Shown: piece after piece, positions 1 to 6,224 of the stretch | Numbering within the stretch: position 1 is the stretch's first letter | How the letters are laid out: each line of letters opens with the position of its first letter | Program-made: the position numbers and the translations under genes | Origin: Gammaproteobacteria bacterium UBA4475 | GTDB lineage: Bacteria; Pseudomonadota; Gammaproteobacteria; Pseudomonadales; Azotimanducaceae | Assembly (NCBI GenBank): GCA_002389265.1 | Contig: DGOD01000129.1 | Span: forward strand, 1 to 7,014 | Direction: 5' to 3' | DNA length: 7,014 nt | The notes under the pieces: model-generated | Seen by the model: only the letters and a program-made list of their open reading frames with translations | The model's database searches: none | What the model was told of the DNA's origin: nothing

Positions 1-431
1 AGACCTGGCAGGGTTTTACGGGTATCCAACAGCCGGGTTTGAGTGTGCTTGATCAGATCGCTGTAGTGCCGGGTTCGGGTTGCGGTGCCCGAGAGGGTCT
101 GCAGGAAGTTCAGGGCCGTGCGCTCGCCAGTTAATATTTGGCGCGCGTGACCTGTCACGGTAAACAGTAATTGATTCGGGGCAACCAGGTCGCCATCGTC
201 CACTTGCCAGTCCAGGGTCAGGCTCGGGTCTAGCTGACGAAATACTTCCGTGACCCAGGGTCGACCGCAGATTACAGCCTTCTCGCGGGTGATCACGGCG
301 GCGTTGGCGGTGGTCTCAATATCAATTAATTCTGCGGTAATATCGCCGGTGCCGCAGTCTTCAGCGAGTGCGCGGGCGACGGTGTCAACCAGGTCGGCGA
401 ATAAATCTTTGGTGGTATCCAGGTTTGGCAT
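1..431 (-). CDS. nadC: Nicotinate-nucleotide pyrophosphorylase (quinolinate phosphoribosyltransferase), N-terminal part
   Basis: This cytoplasmic enzyme of de novo NAD synthesis converts quinolinate and PRPP to nicotinate mononucleotide, CO2 and pyrophosphate. The first 143 codons are present and the gene runs off the left edge, so about half of a usual 280-300 residue protein is missing. The translation begins MPNLDTTKD. It carries the N-terminal domain signatures [12 protein letters not shown] (about residues 24-35), [11 protein letters not shown] (46-56), WQVDDGD (75-81) and [15 protein letters not shown] (101-115), then the barrel entry [10 protein letters not shown] (134-143). The arginines in the TGERTALNF and DTRKT motifs belong to the substrate-binding region in the family. 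ATG at 429-431 lies 5 nt after the stop of the upstream gene and has only a weak Shine-Dalgarno, so it is probably co-transcribed and coupled. The assignment is firm; the only limit is the truncation by the window. Confidence 0.97.
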   Translation of the reverse strand, partial: MPNLDTTKDLFADLVDTVARALAEDCGTGDITAELIDIETTANAAVITREKAVICGRPWVTEVFRQLDPSLTLDWQVDDGDLVAPNQLLFTVTGHARQILTGERTALNFLQTLSGTATRTRHYSDLIKHTQTRLLDTRKTLPG

Positions 432-436
432 AATGA

Positions 437-946
437 TTATTCCAGGTATTGAGTCAGGGTCAGGGAATCGCCCCGCTGAATAAATTCGATTTGTTTCAGG
501 GCACTCATGCCCAGCAAAATTTGTGAGGCTTGCATGGCCGGATTGATGCTGGCGCGCACATCAAACAGCGTAATAGCGCCAATGCTCAGTTCATCCAGTC
601 GGGTTTCATAAACAGTAATGGGGCCATTGGCGGTCATGGCCCGCATAGGTCTGCCGCGGCTGATGTTCAATGATCCTGCTATTATCTCAGGGATAACCAC
701 GTCAGTGGCACCGGTATCCAGTAAAAACTCTGCTGGCTGGCGATTGATCGTGCCCGTTACCAGATAATGGCCAGCACGATTACGCGCCAGTTCCACCTGA
801 TGCTGGGCTTGGCTGCTGTGGCTGACGGGTAGCTGATTCGGGTTGCGCTGCCGGTCTTCGACGTCGGCAAAAAACATGGTCAGCAAGCCCATACCGACGG
901 CGCAGGCCAGGATCATCATGCCACGTCCTAATGTTTGTGTTTCCAT
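437..946 (-). CDS. Membrane-anchored retropepsin-like aspartic protease (clan AA, single domain)
   Basis: This is a 169-residue protein with one N-terminal membrane segment (about residues 10-27), a polar linker and a C-terminal retropepsin fold. The catalytic motif is [12 protein letters not shown], with the active-site aspartate at residue 77. A second family hallmark, [13 protein letters not shown], follows at about 143-155. Only one DTG motif is present, so by analogy with retroviral proteases it should act as a homodimer. The anchor suggests the protease domain faces the periplasm. It resembles the bacterial 'TIGR02281 clan AA aspartic protease' group, whose substrates are largely unknown. 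I chose ATG at 944-946 because an AGG (953-955) lies 6 nt before it; a TTG codon directly upstream would add one residue. It is the first gene of an apparent two-gene unit with nadC, 5 nt apart. Family is confident; the physiological role is not known from the sequence. Confidence 0.9.
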   Translation of the reverse strand: METQTLGRGMMILACAVGMGLLTMFFADVEDRQRNPNQLPVSHSSQAQHQVELARNRAGHYLVTGTINRQPAEFLLDTGATDVVIPEIIAGSLNISRGRPMRAMTANGPITVYETRLDELSIGAITLFDVRASINPAMQASQILLGMSALKQIEFIQRGDSLTLTQYLE

Positions 947-951
947 CAATT

Positions 952-984
952 GCCTGCGAATCAGTCAGTGTTAGCAATGCAGGC
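952..984 (-). promoter_or_regulatory. Inverted repeat over the ribosome-binding site of the protease gene
   Basis: GCCTGC (952-957) and GCAGGC (979-984) are perfect 6-bp complements separated by 21 nt. In the leftward transcript the 3' arm contains the AGG Shine-Dalgarno of the retropepsin-like gene. The pairing is visible, but a 6-bp stem with a 21-nt loop is within what chance produces in a region this long. A regulatory role is only a possibility. Confidence 0.2.
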
Positions 985-1031
985 GAGATTAACACATTAC
1001 CGGGGTTCAGCGCCCGTGAGATGCCCGACTG

Positions 1032-1040
1032 TGTTAGAAT
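1032..1040 (+). promoter_or_regulatory. Extended -10 promoter element for ampD
   Basis: TGTTAGAAT fits the extended -10 pattern TGnTATAAT with one mismatch in the hexamer (TAGAAT). There is no recognisable -35 box at 16-18 nt upstream, as is usual for extended -10 promoters. It would start transcription near 1047, giving a leader of roughly 27 nt before the ampD ATG at 1074. It lies in the 127-nt divergent region shared with the leftward protease-nadC pair, for which I could not find an equally good promoter. Confidence 0.5.
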
Positions 1041-1073
1041 ATTTGCCATTATAAGGTAGGGCAAACAGAGCCT

Positions 1074-1640
1074 ATGGAAATCGATCATGGCTGGCTAGAT
1101 GCTGCCGAACCGCAGCCAAGCCCAAATTGCGATACGCGTCCGAGCGCTGAGATCAGCTTGATTGTCGTGCACGGTATCAGTCTGCCCGCCGGTCACTTCG
1201 GCAGCGCCTATGTGCCGGATTTATTTCTCAATCGGTTGGATGTTTGCGCCCATCCCGATTTCGCAGATTTGGTGGGGGTTTGTGTTTCCAGTCATCTGTT
1301 GATTCGTCGAGACGGCCAGTTAATCCAATTTGTGCCCTTTCACGAGCGGGCCTGGCACGCGGGTGAGTCGAGTTTTCGAGGCAGACCGGGCTGCAATGAT
1401 TTTTCGGTGGGTATCGAACTGGAAGGCACTGATCACTCGGGTTACGACCTGAAGCAATATCAGCAACTGGCCGCTGTGTGTCGATTGCTGCTGGCAACCT
1501 GGCAGATTCCCGCGGATCATATTGTTGGCCACAGCGATATTGCGCCGGGCCGTAAAACCGATCCAGGACCCCAGTTCGACTGGGCTGAATTTCGTACCAT
1601 GCTAGCGGCGGATCCCAGCGCTTTTGATTCTGTTCGTTAG
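1074..1640 (+). CDS. ampD: 1,6-anhydro-N-acetylmuramyl-L-alanine amidase AmpD
   Basis: This cytoplasmic zinc amidase of peptidoglycan recycling cleaves the lactyl-amide bond between 1,6-anhydro-MurNAc and L-alanine of the stem peptide. In species with AmpR-controlled beta-lactamase, its loss raises inducer levels. The 188-residue protein is a single amidase_2/PGRP-like domain of normal AmpD length without a signal peptide. The zinc ligands are H33 (VVHGISLP), H153 (IVGHSDIAPGRKTDPGP) and D163. The catalytic residues E115 (VGIELEGTD) and K161 are also present, each one position before the Citrobacter/E. coli numbering. FVPFHERAWHAG (86-97) and the NDFSVGIELEG core are typical of AmpD rather than the longer periplasmic AmiD type. 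ATG 1074 is preceded by AGAG at 1067-1070 and by a more distant AAGGTAGGG. It is followed, after a 118-nt gap, by ampE. No key residue is missing. Confidence 0.97.
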   Translation: MEIDHGWLDAAEPQPSPNCDTRPSAEISLIVVHGISLPAGHFGSAYVPDLFLNRLDVCAHPDFADLVGVCVSSHLLIRRDGQLIQFVPFHERAWHAGESSFRGRPGCNDFSVGIELEGTDHSGYDLKQYQQLAAVCRLLLATWQIPADHIVGHSDIAPGRKTDPGPQFDWAEFRTMLAADPSAFDSVR

Positions 1641-1736
1641 CGGTTGAATGGGGCCTTGTATGAGCAGGTTTATGAGCACTTTTAGATAACACTTCATATT
1701 CGCATTACTATTAACTTTTTATCAGCGTTACAGTGA

Positions 1737-1753
1737 GTCTCTACAGTAGAGGT
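1737..1753 (+). promoter_or_regulatory. Hairpin/dyad covering the ampE Shine-Dalgarno
   Basis: CTCTAC-A-GTAGAG at 1739-1751 is a perfect 13-base palindrome. As RNA it folds to a 5-bp stem (1739-1743 with 1747-1751) with a CAG loop, extendable by two G-U pairs (1738/1752 and 1737/1753). The right arm is the ampE Shine-Dalgarno AGAGG (1748-1752), six nt before the ATG at 1759. If it forms in the mRNA it would mask ribosome entry; as DNA it could instead be a short operator. The symmetry is seen directly, while the function is inference. Confidence 0.4.
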
Positions 1754-1758
1754 CAAGT

Positions 1759-2580
1759 ATGAATTTCCTGGTGGTTTTAACCGTAGTGCTGGCCTATAAG
1801 AGCTGGCCGGGCAGACGCCTGCTGCGTGATAAAATTCCTTTTGCGGCTTATCAAAATTGGTTTTTGTCGCGCTCTCTTGCGCCCAATGCCCAGTACCTAT
1901 TGTGTGTGGGGCTGCCCGTTGTTTTGGTGTTCGGCCTTGGCGTCATGCTGGCATCGGGGATATGGCACATCCTTTGGTTGTTGCTAGCACTGGTGGTACT
2001 CGGCTATTCCATTGGCAGCAACAACCTCATCCAGCGAGTCGCAAATCAAACTAAGTGGTTGCATGGACTGTCACGGGCTGAGCCAATGACGCAAGTGATT
2101 GTGGCGCAAAATCATTATATAGCCAGGACCACCTATGGGGTATTTCAGAGTATTTATCCCGTGCTTTTCTGGTTTCTATTGATGGGTCCCGCTGGTGCAT
2201 TAGCCTACGGTTTGAGCCGTACTTACCTTAAAAATCTAGAGCGTGATGACCCGCAACGTCAACTTGTTGAAACGGTGATGTATTGGATGGAGTGGTTGCC
2301 GGCACGCCTGACTGGTTTTATTTTTGCGTTGCTGGGTAACTTCGGTCGCTGCTTTGAAGCCTGGATCGCTGGGTTGTTCGACACGGGTCAGTCTCAATCT
2401 CACTTGTTGAGGTCGCTGCTTGGATTGGCTATTGCTGAAGCAGATTACCAATCGGTACAAACACTGCCAGAATTTGTGGCGCTTGCCGAGCATGATATGC
2501 AAAGCTCTCGCGACTTATTAGAGCGCACGCTGTTCGGCTGGCTGGGTCTGGCCGCTATTTTGGCGATCATCGGTTGGTAA
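1759..2580 (+). CDS. ampE: Inner-membrane protein AmpE (AmpE / CobD-CbiB-like family)
   Basis: This is a 273-residue integral membrane protein, close to the 284 residues of E. coli AmpE. Hydrophobic segments lie at about 46-66, 68-86 and 132-150, with a shorter one near 183-193 and one at the C-terminus (258-273); a short hydrophobic stretch opens the protein (2-11). The core PVLFWFLLMGPAGALAY (134-150) followed by EWLPARLTGFIFALLGNF (178-195) is the AmpE signature and is shared, more distantly, with cobalamin-biosynthesis CbiB/CobD proteins. AmpE was named as a membrane companion of AmpD in beta-lactamase induction; its biochemical activity is not settled. The start is fixed by AGAGG at 1748-1752, six nt before the ATG. 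Unlike E. coli, where ampD and ampE are tightly joined, 118 nt separate them here. The stop overlaps the start of the downstream cobalamin-binding protein gene, suggesting translational coupling. Confidence 0.9.
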   Translation: MNFLVVLTVVLAYKSWPGRRLLRDKIPFAAYQNWFLSRSLAPNAQYLLCVGLPVVLVFGLGVMLASGIWHILWLLLALVVLGYSIGSNNLIQRVANQTKWLHGLSRAEPMTQVIVAQNHYIARTTYGVFQSIYPVLFWFLLMGPAGALAYGLSRTYLKNLERDDPQRQLVETVMYWMEWLPARLTGFIFALLGNFGRCFEAWIAGLFDTGQSQSHLLRSLLGLAIAEADYQSVQTLPEFVALAEHDMQSSRDLLERTLFGWLGLAAILAIIGW

Positions 2581-3455
2581 CTCACGGCTCAAAATATTGC
2601 ACGGCAGGGCTTGGCCTGCTTTTATCCGTCGCGTTGATATTGTGGATGCCCGCCACTGCGGCTGCGACGCAGATCAACGTCAAGGATGATACAGGCCTCT
2701 GGGTCCATTTACCGCGCCCGGCTCAACGAATTGTCAGCCTGTCGCCGCATCTGACCGAGATGCTGTTTGAGTTGGGCGCTGGCGATCTAATTGTGGGCAC
2801 CGTCAGCCACTCTGATTTTCCTGCCAGGGCCCAGCGGATTCCCAGAATTGGCGATGCCTTTTCTGTGAACGTGGAAGCCGTAGTGGAGCTGGCGCCAGAT
2901 ATTATTATCGCTTGGCAAACCGGGGGTGCTAATCGGGCATTGCAAAAACTCAGGAGCCTGGGCTATCCGATCTATATTAATGAAGCCCCAAGCCTTGAGT
3001 CGATTGCTGCCTCGGCGCGCAAGATAGCCCGCCTTGTTGGTCAGGAACGCCGCGGTGGCGAACTTGCGGATGAGTTTTTGACACGATTGGCGGGGTTGCG
3101 CCAAAGGCCAGATAGAGCCCGCGTGTTCTTTCAAATTTCAGACGAGAACCTGTATACGGTCAATCGTACTCATCTGATCGGTCAGGCGTTGTCTTTGTGC
3201 GGGGGCGCGAATATATTTGCTGAAGTTTCGACCCAGGTTCCACTGGTGAGCCAAGAGTCGGTGCTCAGCGCTAATCCTGCCGTCATATTCTATACCCGCT
3301 TGCCAGGCGATAGAGACGGTGTCTGGGTCGGTCGTTGGTCTTCGATGTTGGTTGACGCACGCCTGATTGCCATCGATCCAAACGTCATTTCTCGCCCCAG
3401 TTTACGCATGTTAGACGGCGTCGAGTTGATCTGTAACGGTATCGTTGGGAATTAG
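2574..3455 (+). CDS. btuF: Periplasmic cobalamin-binding protein, BtuF-type ABC transporter solute receptor
   Basis: This 293-residue protein has an N-terminal signal peptide: lysine 7, a hydrophobic core at about 12-26, and a probable cleavage after the ATAAA stretch near 29-32. It is followed by a class III (BtuF/FhuD-like) substrate-binding fold. Recognisable motifs are RIVSLSPHLTEMLFELGAGDLIVG (52-75), NVEAVVELAPDIIIAWQTGGAN (99-120), ALSLCGGANIF (205-215) and VSQESVLSANPAVI (225-238). E101 and E228 align with the two glutamates by which E. coli BtuF docks on BtuC. C209 and C287 align with its disulfide pair. The expected role is binding vitamin B12 or a corrinoid in the periplasm and delivering it to BtuCD, but no btuC or btuD is in this window. 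The start is TTG at 2574-2576, inside the last codons of ampE and without a visible Shine-Dalgarno; no ATG or GTG start would retain the signal peptide. A related siderophore or haem receptor is possible but less likely. Confidence 0.85.
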   Translation: MVTHGSKYCTAGLGLLLSVALILWMPATAAATQINVKDDTGLWVHLPRPAQRIVSLSPHLTEMLFELGAGDLIVGTVSHSDFPARAQRIPRIGDAFSVNVEAVVELAPDIIIAWQTGGANRALQKLRSLGYPIYINEAPSLESIAASARKIARLVGQERRGGELADEFLTRLAGLRQRPDRARVFFQISDENLYTVNRTHLIGQALSLCGGANIFAEVSTQVPLVSQESVLSANPAVIFYTRLPGDRDGVWVGRWSSMLVDARLIAIDPNVISRPSLRMLDGVELICNGIVGN

Positions 3456-3469
3456 TGGTTCAGTTGGCG

Positions 3470-3498
3470 TTGGACTAACTGTAAGATGTTTTGATAAT
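3470..3498 (+). promoter_or_regulatory. Sigma-70-like promoter for aceEF
   Basis: TTGGAC (3470-3475) and GATAAT (3493-3498) are separated by exactly 17 nt. The -10 matches the consensus at five of six bases and the -35 only at its first three. Initiation would fall near 3505, leaving a leader of about 38 nt before the aceE ATG. The gap between the btuF-like gene and aceE (87 nt) holds no convincing terminator, so some read-through from upstream is possible. Confidence 0.55.
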
Positions 3499-3506
3499 CA
3501 GCTGAT
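3497..3506 (+). promoter_or_regulatory. Palindrome ATCAGCTGAT over the aceEF start site
   Basis: This perfect 10-base palindrome overlaps the last two bases of the predicted -10 box and covers the expected transcription start. That is where a repressor would act. It does not resemble the PdhR operator (ATTGGTnnnACCAAT); only a lone ATTGG half-site is seen at 3511-3515. The symmetry is direct observation and the operator role is a guess. Confidence 0.3.
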
Positions 3507-3542
3507 CTTGATTGGCATCAGTGTCAGCGTCAGGAGAAAATC

Positions 3543-6212
3543 ATGGCCACGGACACAATATTGAACGACGAAGATCCGTTAGAAACTCAGGAATGGGTTG
3601 AAGCGATTCTCTCGGTACTCGAGACTCAAGGCGCTGATCGTGCCCAGTATTTGTTGCAGCGCCTGTCGAGCAAGATTACAGAAACTGGCGGCCAGTTGCC
3701 CTACGCCATCAATACCCCCTATCGCAACACCATTCCTGTTGCTAATGAAGCGCGCATGCCTGGCGACTTGTTTATGGAGCGGGGTATACGCTCACTCATT
3801 CGTTGGAACGCTATGGCGATGGTGATGCGAGCCAACTTGGGAGATAGCACTTTAGGTGGTCACATCTCCAGTTTTCAATCGAGCGCGACCCTGTACGATG
3901 TGGGTTTTAACTATTTTTTCCGTGCCAGAAATGCAGACCACAAGGGTGACCTGTTGTATATCCAGGGTCACAGTGCACCAGGCATTTATGCCAGGTCATA
4001 CCTTGAGGGTCGCTTGAATGAGGAGCAGCTGGATAAATTTCGCCAGGAAGTTGATGGCGATGGCTTGTCGTCGTACCCGCATCCTTGGTTGATGCCGGAG
4101 TACTGGCAATTTCCCACAGTTTCCATGGGCTTGGGTCCTCTACAGGCGATCTATCAGGCCCATGTTATGAAATACCTGAGCCAACGAGGCTTGTCTGATG
4201 CGGGTGACCGCAAGGTCTGGTGTTTTGTTGGTGATGGTGAGATGGACGAGCCAGAATCACAAGGCGCCATTGCGCTGGCGGGCCGGGAAAATCTCGACAA
4301 TTTGATTTTTGTGATCAATTGCAATCTCCAGCGCCTTGATGGCCCAGTGCGCGGCAATGGCAAAATCATTCAAGAGCTCGAGGGGGTTTTTCGCGGCGCC
4401 GGCTGGAATGTTATTAAGGTGGTGTGGGGACGTCTCTGGGACCCGCTGTTGAAAAAAGATAAGTCGGGCCTGCTGCAGCAGCGAATGGACGAGGCTGTGG
4501 ATGGCGAGTACCAAAATTATAAGAGCCACGACGGTGCTTATACCCGCGAGCATTTTTTCGGTAAATACCCCGAGTTGCTGAAAATGGTCGAAGATATGAC
4601 CGATGAAGATATCTATCGCCTGAATCGTGGTGGCCATGATCCCTATAAGGTGTTCGCGGCTTACGCGGCTGCTACCAAACACAAGGGTCAACCTACGGTG
4701 ATTCTTGCCAAGACCGTCAAGGGTTACGGCTTAGGCCTCGCCGGTGAAGCGCAAAATATTTCGCATTCAGTCAAAAAATTGGATATTGAAGCGCTGAAGA
4801 AATTTAGAGATCGCTTTGATATTCCCCTGCCTGATGCTGAGTTGGAGAAGGTTCCCTACTATCGACCACCCGCTGACAGCGCTGAGATGCGCTATCTTCG
4901 CGGTCGTCGAGAGGCCCTTGGCGGCTCATTGCCAAGCCGCAACCCAGAATTCGAAGCATTGGAAGTGCCAAGCTTGAGTTCGCTCGAGGCGGTGACGAAG
5001 GGTACCGGCAAGCGTGAAATTTCAACTACGATGGCCTTTGTTCGGATTCTCTCGAGTTTGATCAAGGACAAGCACATCGGCCAGCGGATTGTGCCAATCG
5101 TGCCTGATGAAGCCCGAACATTTGGCATGGAAGGGATGTTTCGCCAACTGGGAATCTATTCGTCGGTGGGCCAATTGTATGAGCCCACTGACACCGGTCA
5201 GGTGATGTATTACCGTGAGACGAAAGATGGTCAGGTGATGGAGGAGGGGATCAATGAAGGCGGCGCCTTCGCTGCCTGGTTGGCAGCGGCAACATCCTAT
5301 ACCAATAATGACTGTCCGCTGGTGCCGTTCTATGTCTTTTATTCCATGTTCGGCTTTCAGCGAGTAGGAGACTTGTGTTGGGCAGCAGGAGATCTGCAGG
5401 CTCGAGGTTTTCTGATCGGTGCAACCTCCGGACGAACAACTCTGAACGGCGAAGGTTTGCAGCATCAGGATGGGCACAGTCATATTTTGGCGGGCACGGT
5501 ACCTAATTGTGTCACGTACGACCCGACCTATGCTTATGAGCTGGCCGTGATTATTCAGCATGGTTTGGAAGAGATGTATGTTAAAAAATTGGCCAAGTAC
5601 TATTACATTACTGTGATGAATGAGAACTATGCCCAGCCTACCATGCCCGCAGGATGTGAGGAGGGCATTATCAAGGGTCTGTATCGACTGCAGGGTAATA
5701 TTAAAAAGACCAGCAAGAAGGCGGTACAGCTACTCGGATCAGGTACGATCCTCAGGGAGGTCATTGCCGCCGCCGAGCTACTCAAGCAGGAATTCGATAT
5801 TGATTCAGATGTTTGGAGTGCAACCAGCTTCAATGAGCTGCGACGCGAAGGCCTGGCAACGGCGCGTTGGAATATGCTGCATCCAGAAGAGCAGCCACGC
5901 ATCAGTTATGTGGAGCAGTGTTTGGGTGGGGCCAAAGGGCCAGTTATCGCATCGACGGATTATGTGAAGAGTTACGCCGATCAGATCCGTGAGTTCGTTC
6001 CTGCCCACTATTCGGTGCTGGGTACCGACGGTTTTGGGCGGAGCGATTCCCGAGAGCGGCTTCGGCACTTCTTTGAGGTCGACCGGTATTTTGTTGTAAT
6101 TGCCGCCTTGAGCGCGCTGGTCAATGAAAATTTGCTGCCATCCTCGGTCGTGAGTGATGCCATCAAAAAATTCAATATCAACCCAGAAAAACCTAACCCG
6201 GCTGTTTCATAG
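3543..6212 (+). CDS. aceE: Pyruvate dehydrogenase E1 component, homodimeric type
   Basis: This thiamine-diphosphate enzyme decarboxylates pyruvate and reductively acetylates the lipoyl groups of AceF in the cytoplasmic pyruvate dehydrogenase complex. It has 889 residues against 887 in E. coli and is collinear throughout. The ThDP/Mg motif GDGEMDEPES starts at G230 and ends in NLIFVINCNLQ (253-263), with D231, N259 and N261 as likely metal/cofactor ligands. Active-site histidines H107 (LGGHISSFQSS), H143 (QGHSAPGIYAR), H408 (NISHSVKKL) and H641 (GLQHQDGHSHI) are all kept, one position after E. coli numbering. The mobile-loop neighbourhood AKTVKGYG, the DEARTFGMEGMFRQ block, and the C-terminal VLGTDGFGRSDSRE and KFNINPEKPNP segments are also intact. 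ATG 3543 has a strong AGGAG (3532-3536) six nt upstream. aceF follows after 12 nt, so the two are an operon. Nothing is missing or broken. Confidence 0.99.
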   Translation: MATDTILNDEDPLETQEWVEAILSVLETQGADRAQYLLQRLSSKITETGGQLPYAINTPYRNTIPVANEARMPGDLFMERGIRSLIRWNAMAMVMRANLGDSTLGGHISSFQSSATLYDVGFNYFFRARNADHKGDLLYIQGHSAPGIYARSYLEGRLNEEQLDKFRQEVDGDGLSSYPHPWLMPEYWQFPTVSMGLGPLQAIYQAHVMKYLSQRGLSDAGDRKVWCFVGDGEMDEPESQGAIALAGRENLDNLIFVINCNLQRLDGPVRGNGKIIQELEGVFRGAGWNVIKVVWGRLWDPLLKKDKSGLLQQRMDEAVDGEYQNYKSHDGAYTREHFFGKYPELLKMVEDMTDEDIYRLNRGGHDPYKVFAAYAAATKHKGQPTVILAKTVKGYGLGLAGEAQNISHSVKKLDIEALKKFRDRFDIPLPDAELEKVPYYRPPADSAEMRYLRGRREALGGSLPSRNPEFEALEVPSLSSLEAVTKGTGKREISTTMAFVRILSSLIKDKHIGQRIVPIVPDEARTFGMEGMFRQLGIYSSVGQLYEPTDTGQVMYYRETKDGQVMEEGINEGGAFAAWLAAATSYTNNDCPLVPFYVFYSMFGFQRVGDLCWAAGDLQARGFLIGATSGRTTLNGEGLQHQDGHSHILAGTVPNCVTYDPTYAYELAVIIQHGLEEMYVKKLAKYYYITVMNENYAQPTMPAGCEEGIIKGLYRLQGNIKKTSKKAVQLLGSGTILREVIAAAELLKQEFDIDSDVWSATSFNELRREGLATARWNMLHPEEQPRISYVEQCLGGAKGPVIASTDYVKSYADQIREFVPAHYSVLGTDGFGRSDSRERLRHFFEVDRYFVVIAALSALVNENLLPSSVVSDAIKKFNINPEKPNPAVS

Positions 6213-6224
6213 GAACTCCAAGAC

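Noticed and set aside
250..483. A 77-codon plus-strand frame across the nadC start
   Set aside because: It is antisense to conserved NadC residues and shows no family resemblance.
1042..1065. TTTGCC/GGCAAA hairpin as an ampD leader regulator or riboswitch
   Set aside because: A 6-bp stem with a 12-nt loop is expected by chance in a region this size. The predicted transcript start near 1047 would leave out the left arm.
780..1088. A 102-codon minus-strand frame spanning the divergent region
   Set aside because: It overlaps the protease gene in another frame and the ampD start, and would occupy the promoter region. The protease frame has a clear DTG motif, whereas this one has none.
1641..1758. 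A separate promoter for ampE in the ampD-ampE gap
   Set aside because: The AT-rich stretch gives only weak -10-like hexamers (for example TACTAT at 1706-1711) with no matching -35, so it is not strong enough to list as a feature.
3456..3542. A rho-independent terminator after the btuF-like gene
   Set aside because: No GC-rich stem followed by a T run is present; the only short pairings are the palindrome and a 5-bp stem without a U tract.
5022..5561. A 179-codon open frame on the minus strand inside aceE
   Set aside because: It lies wholly opposite conserved AceE catalytic sequence, has no recognisable domain and no ribosome site of note. It is a shadow frame.
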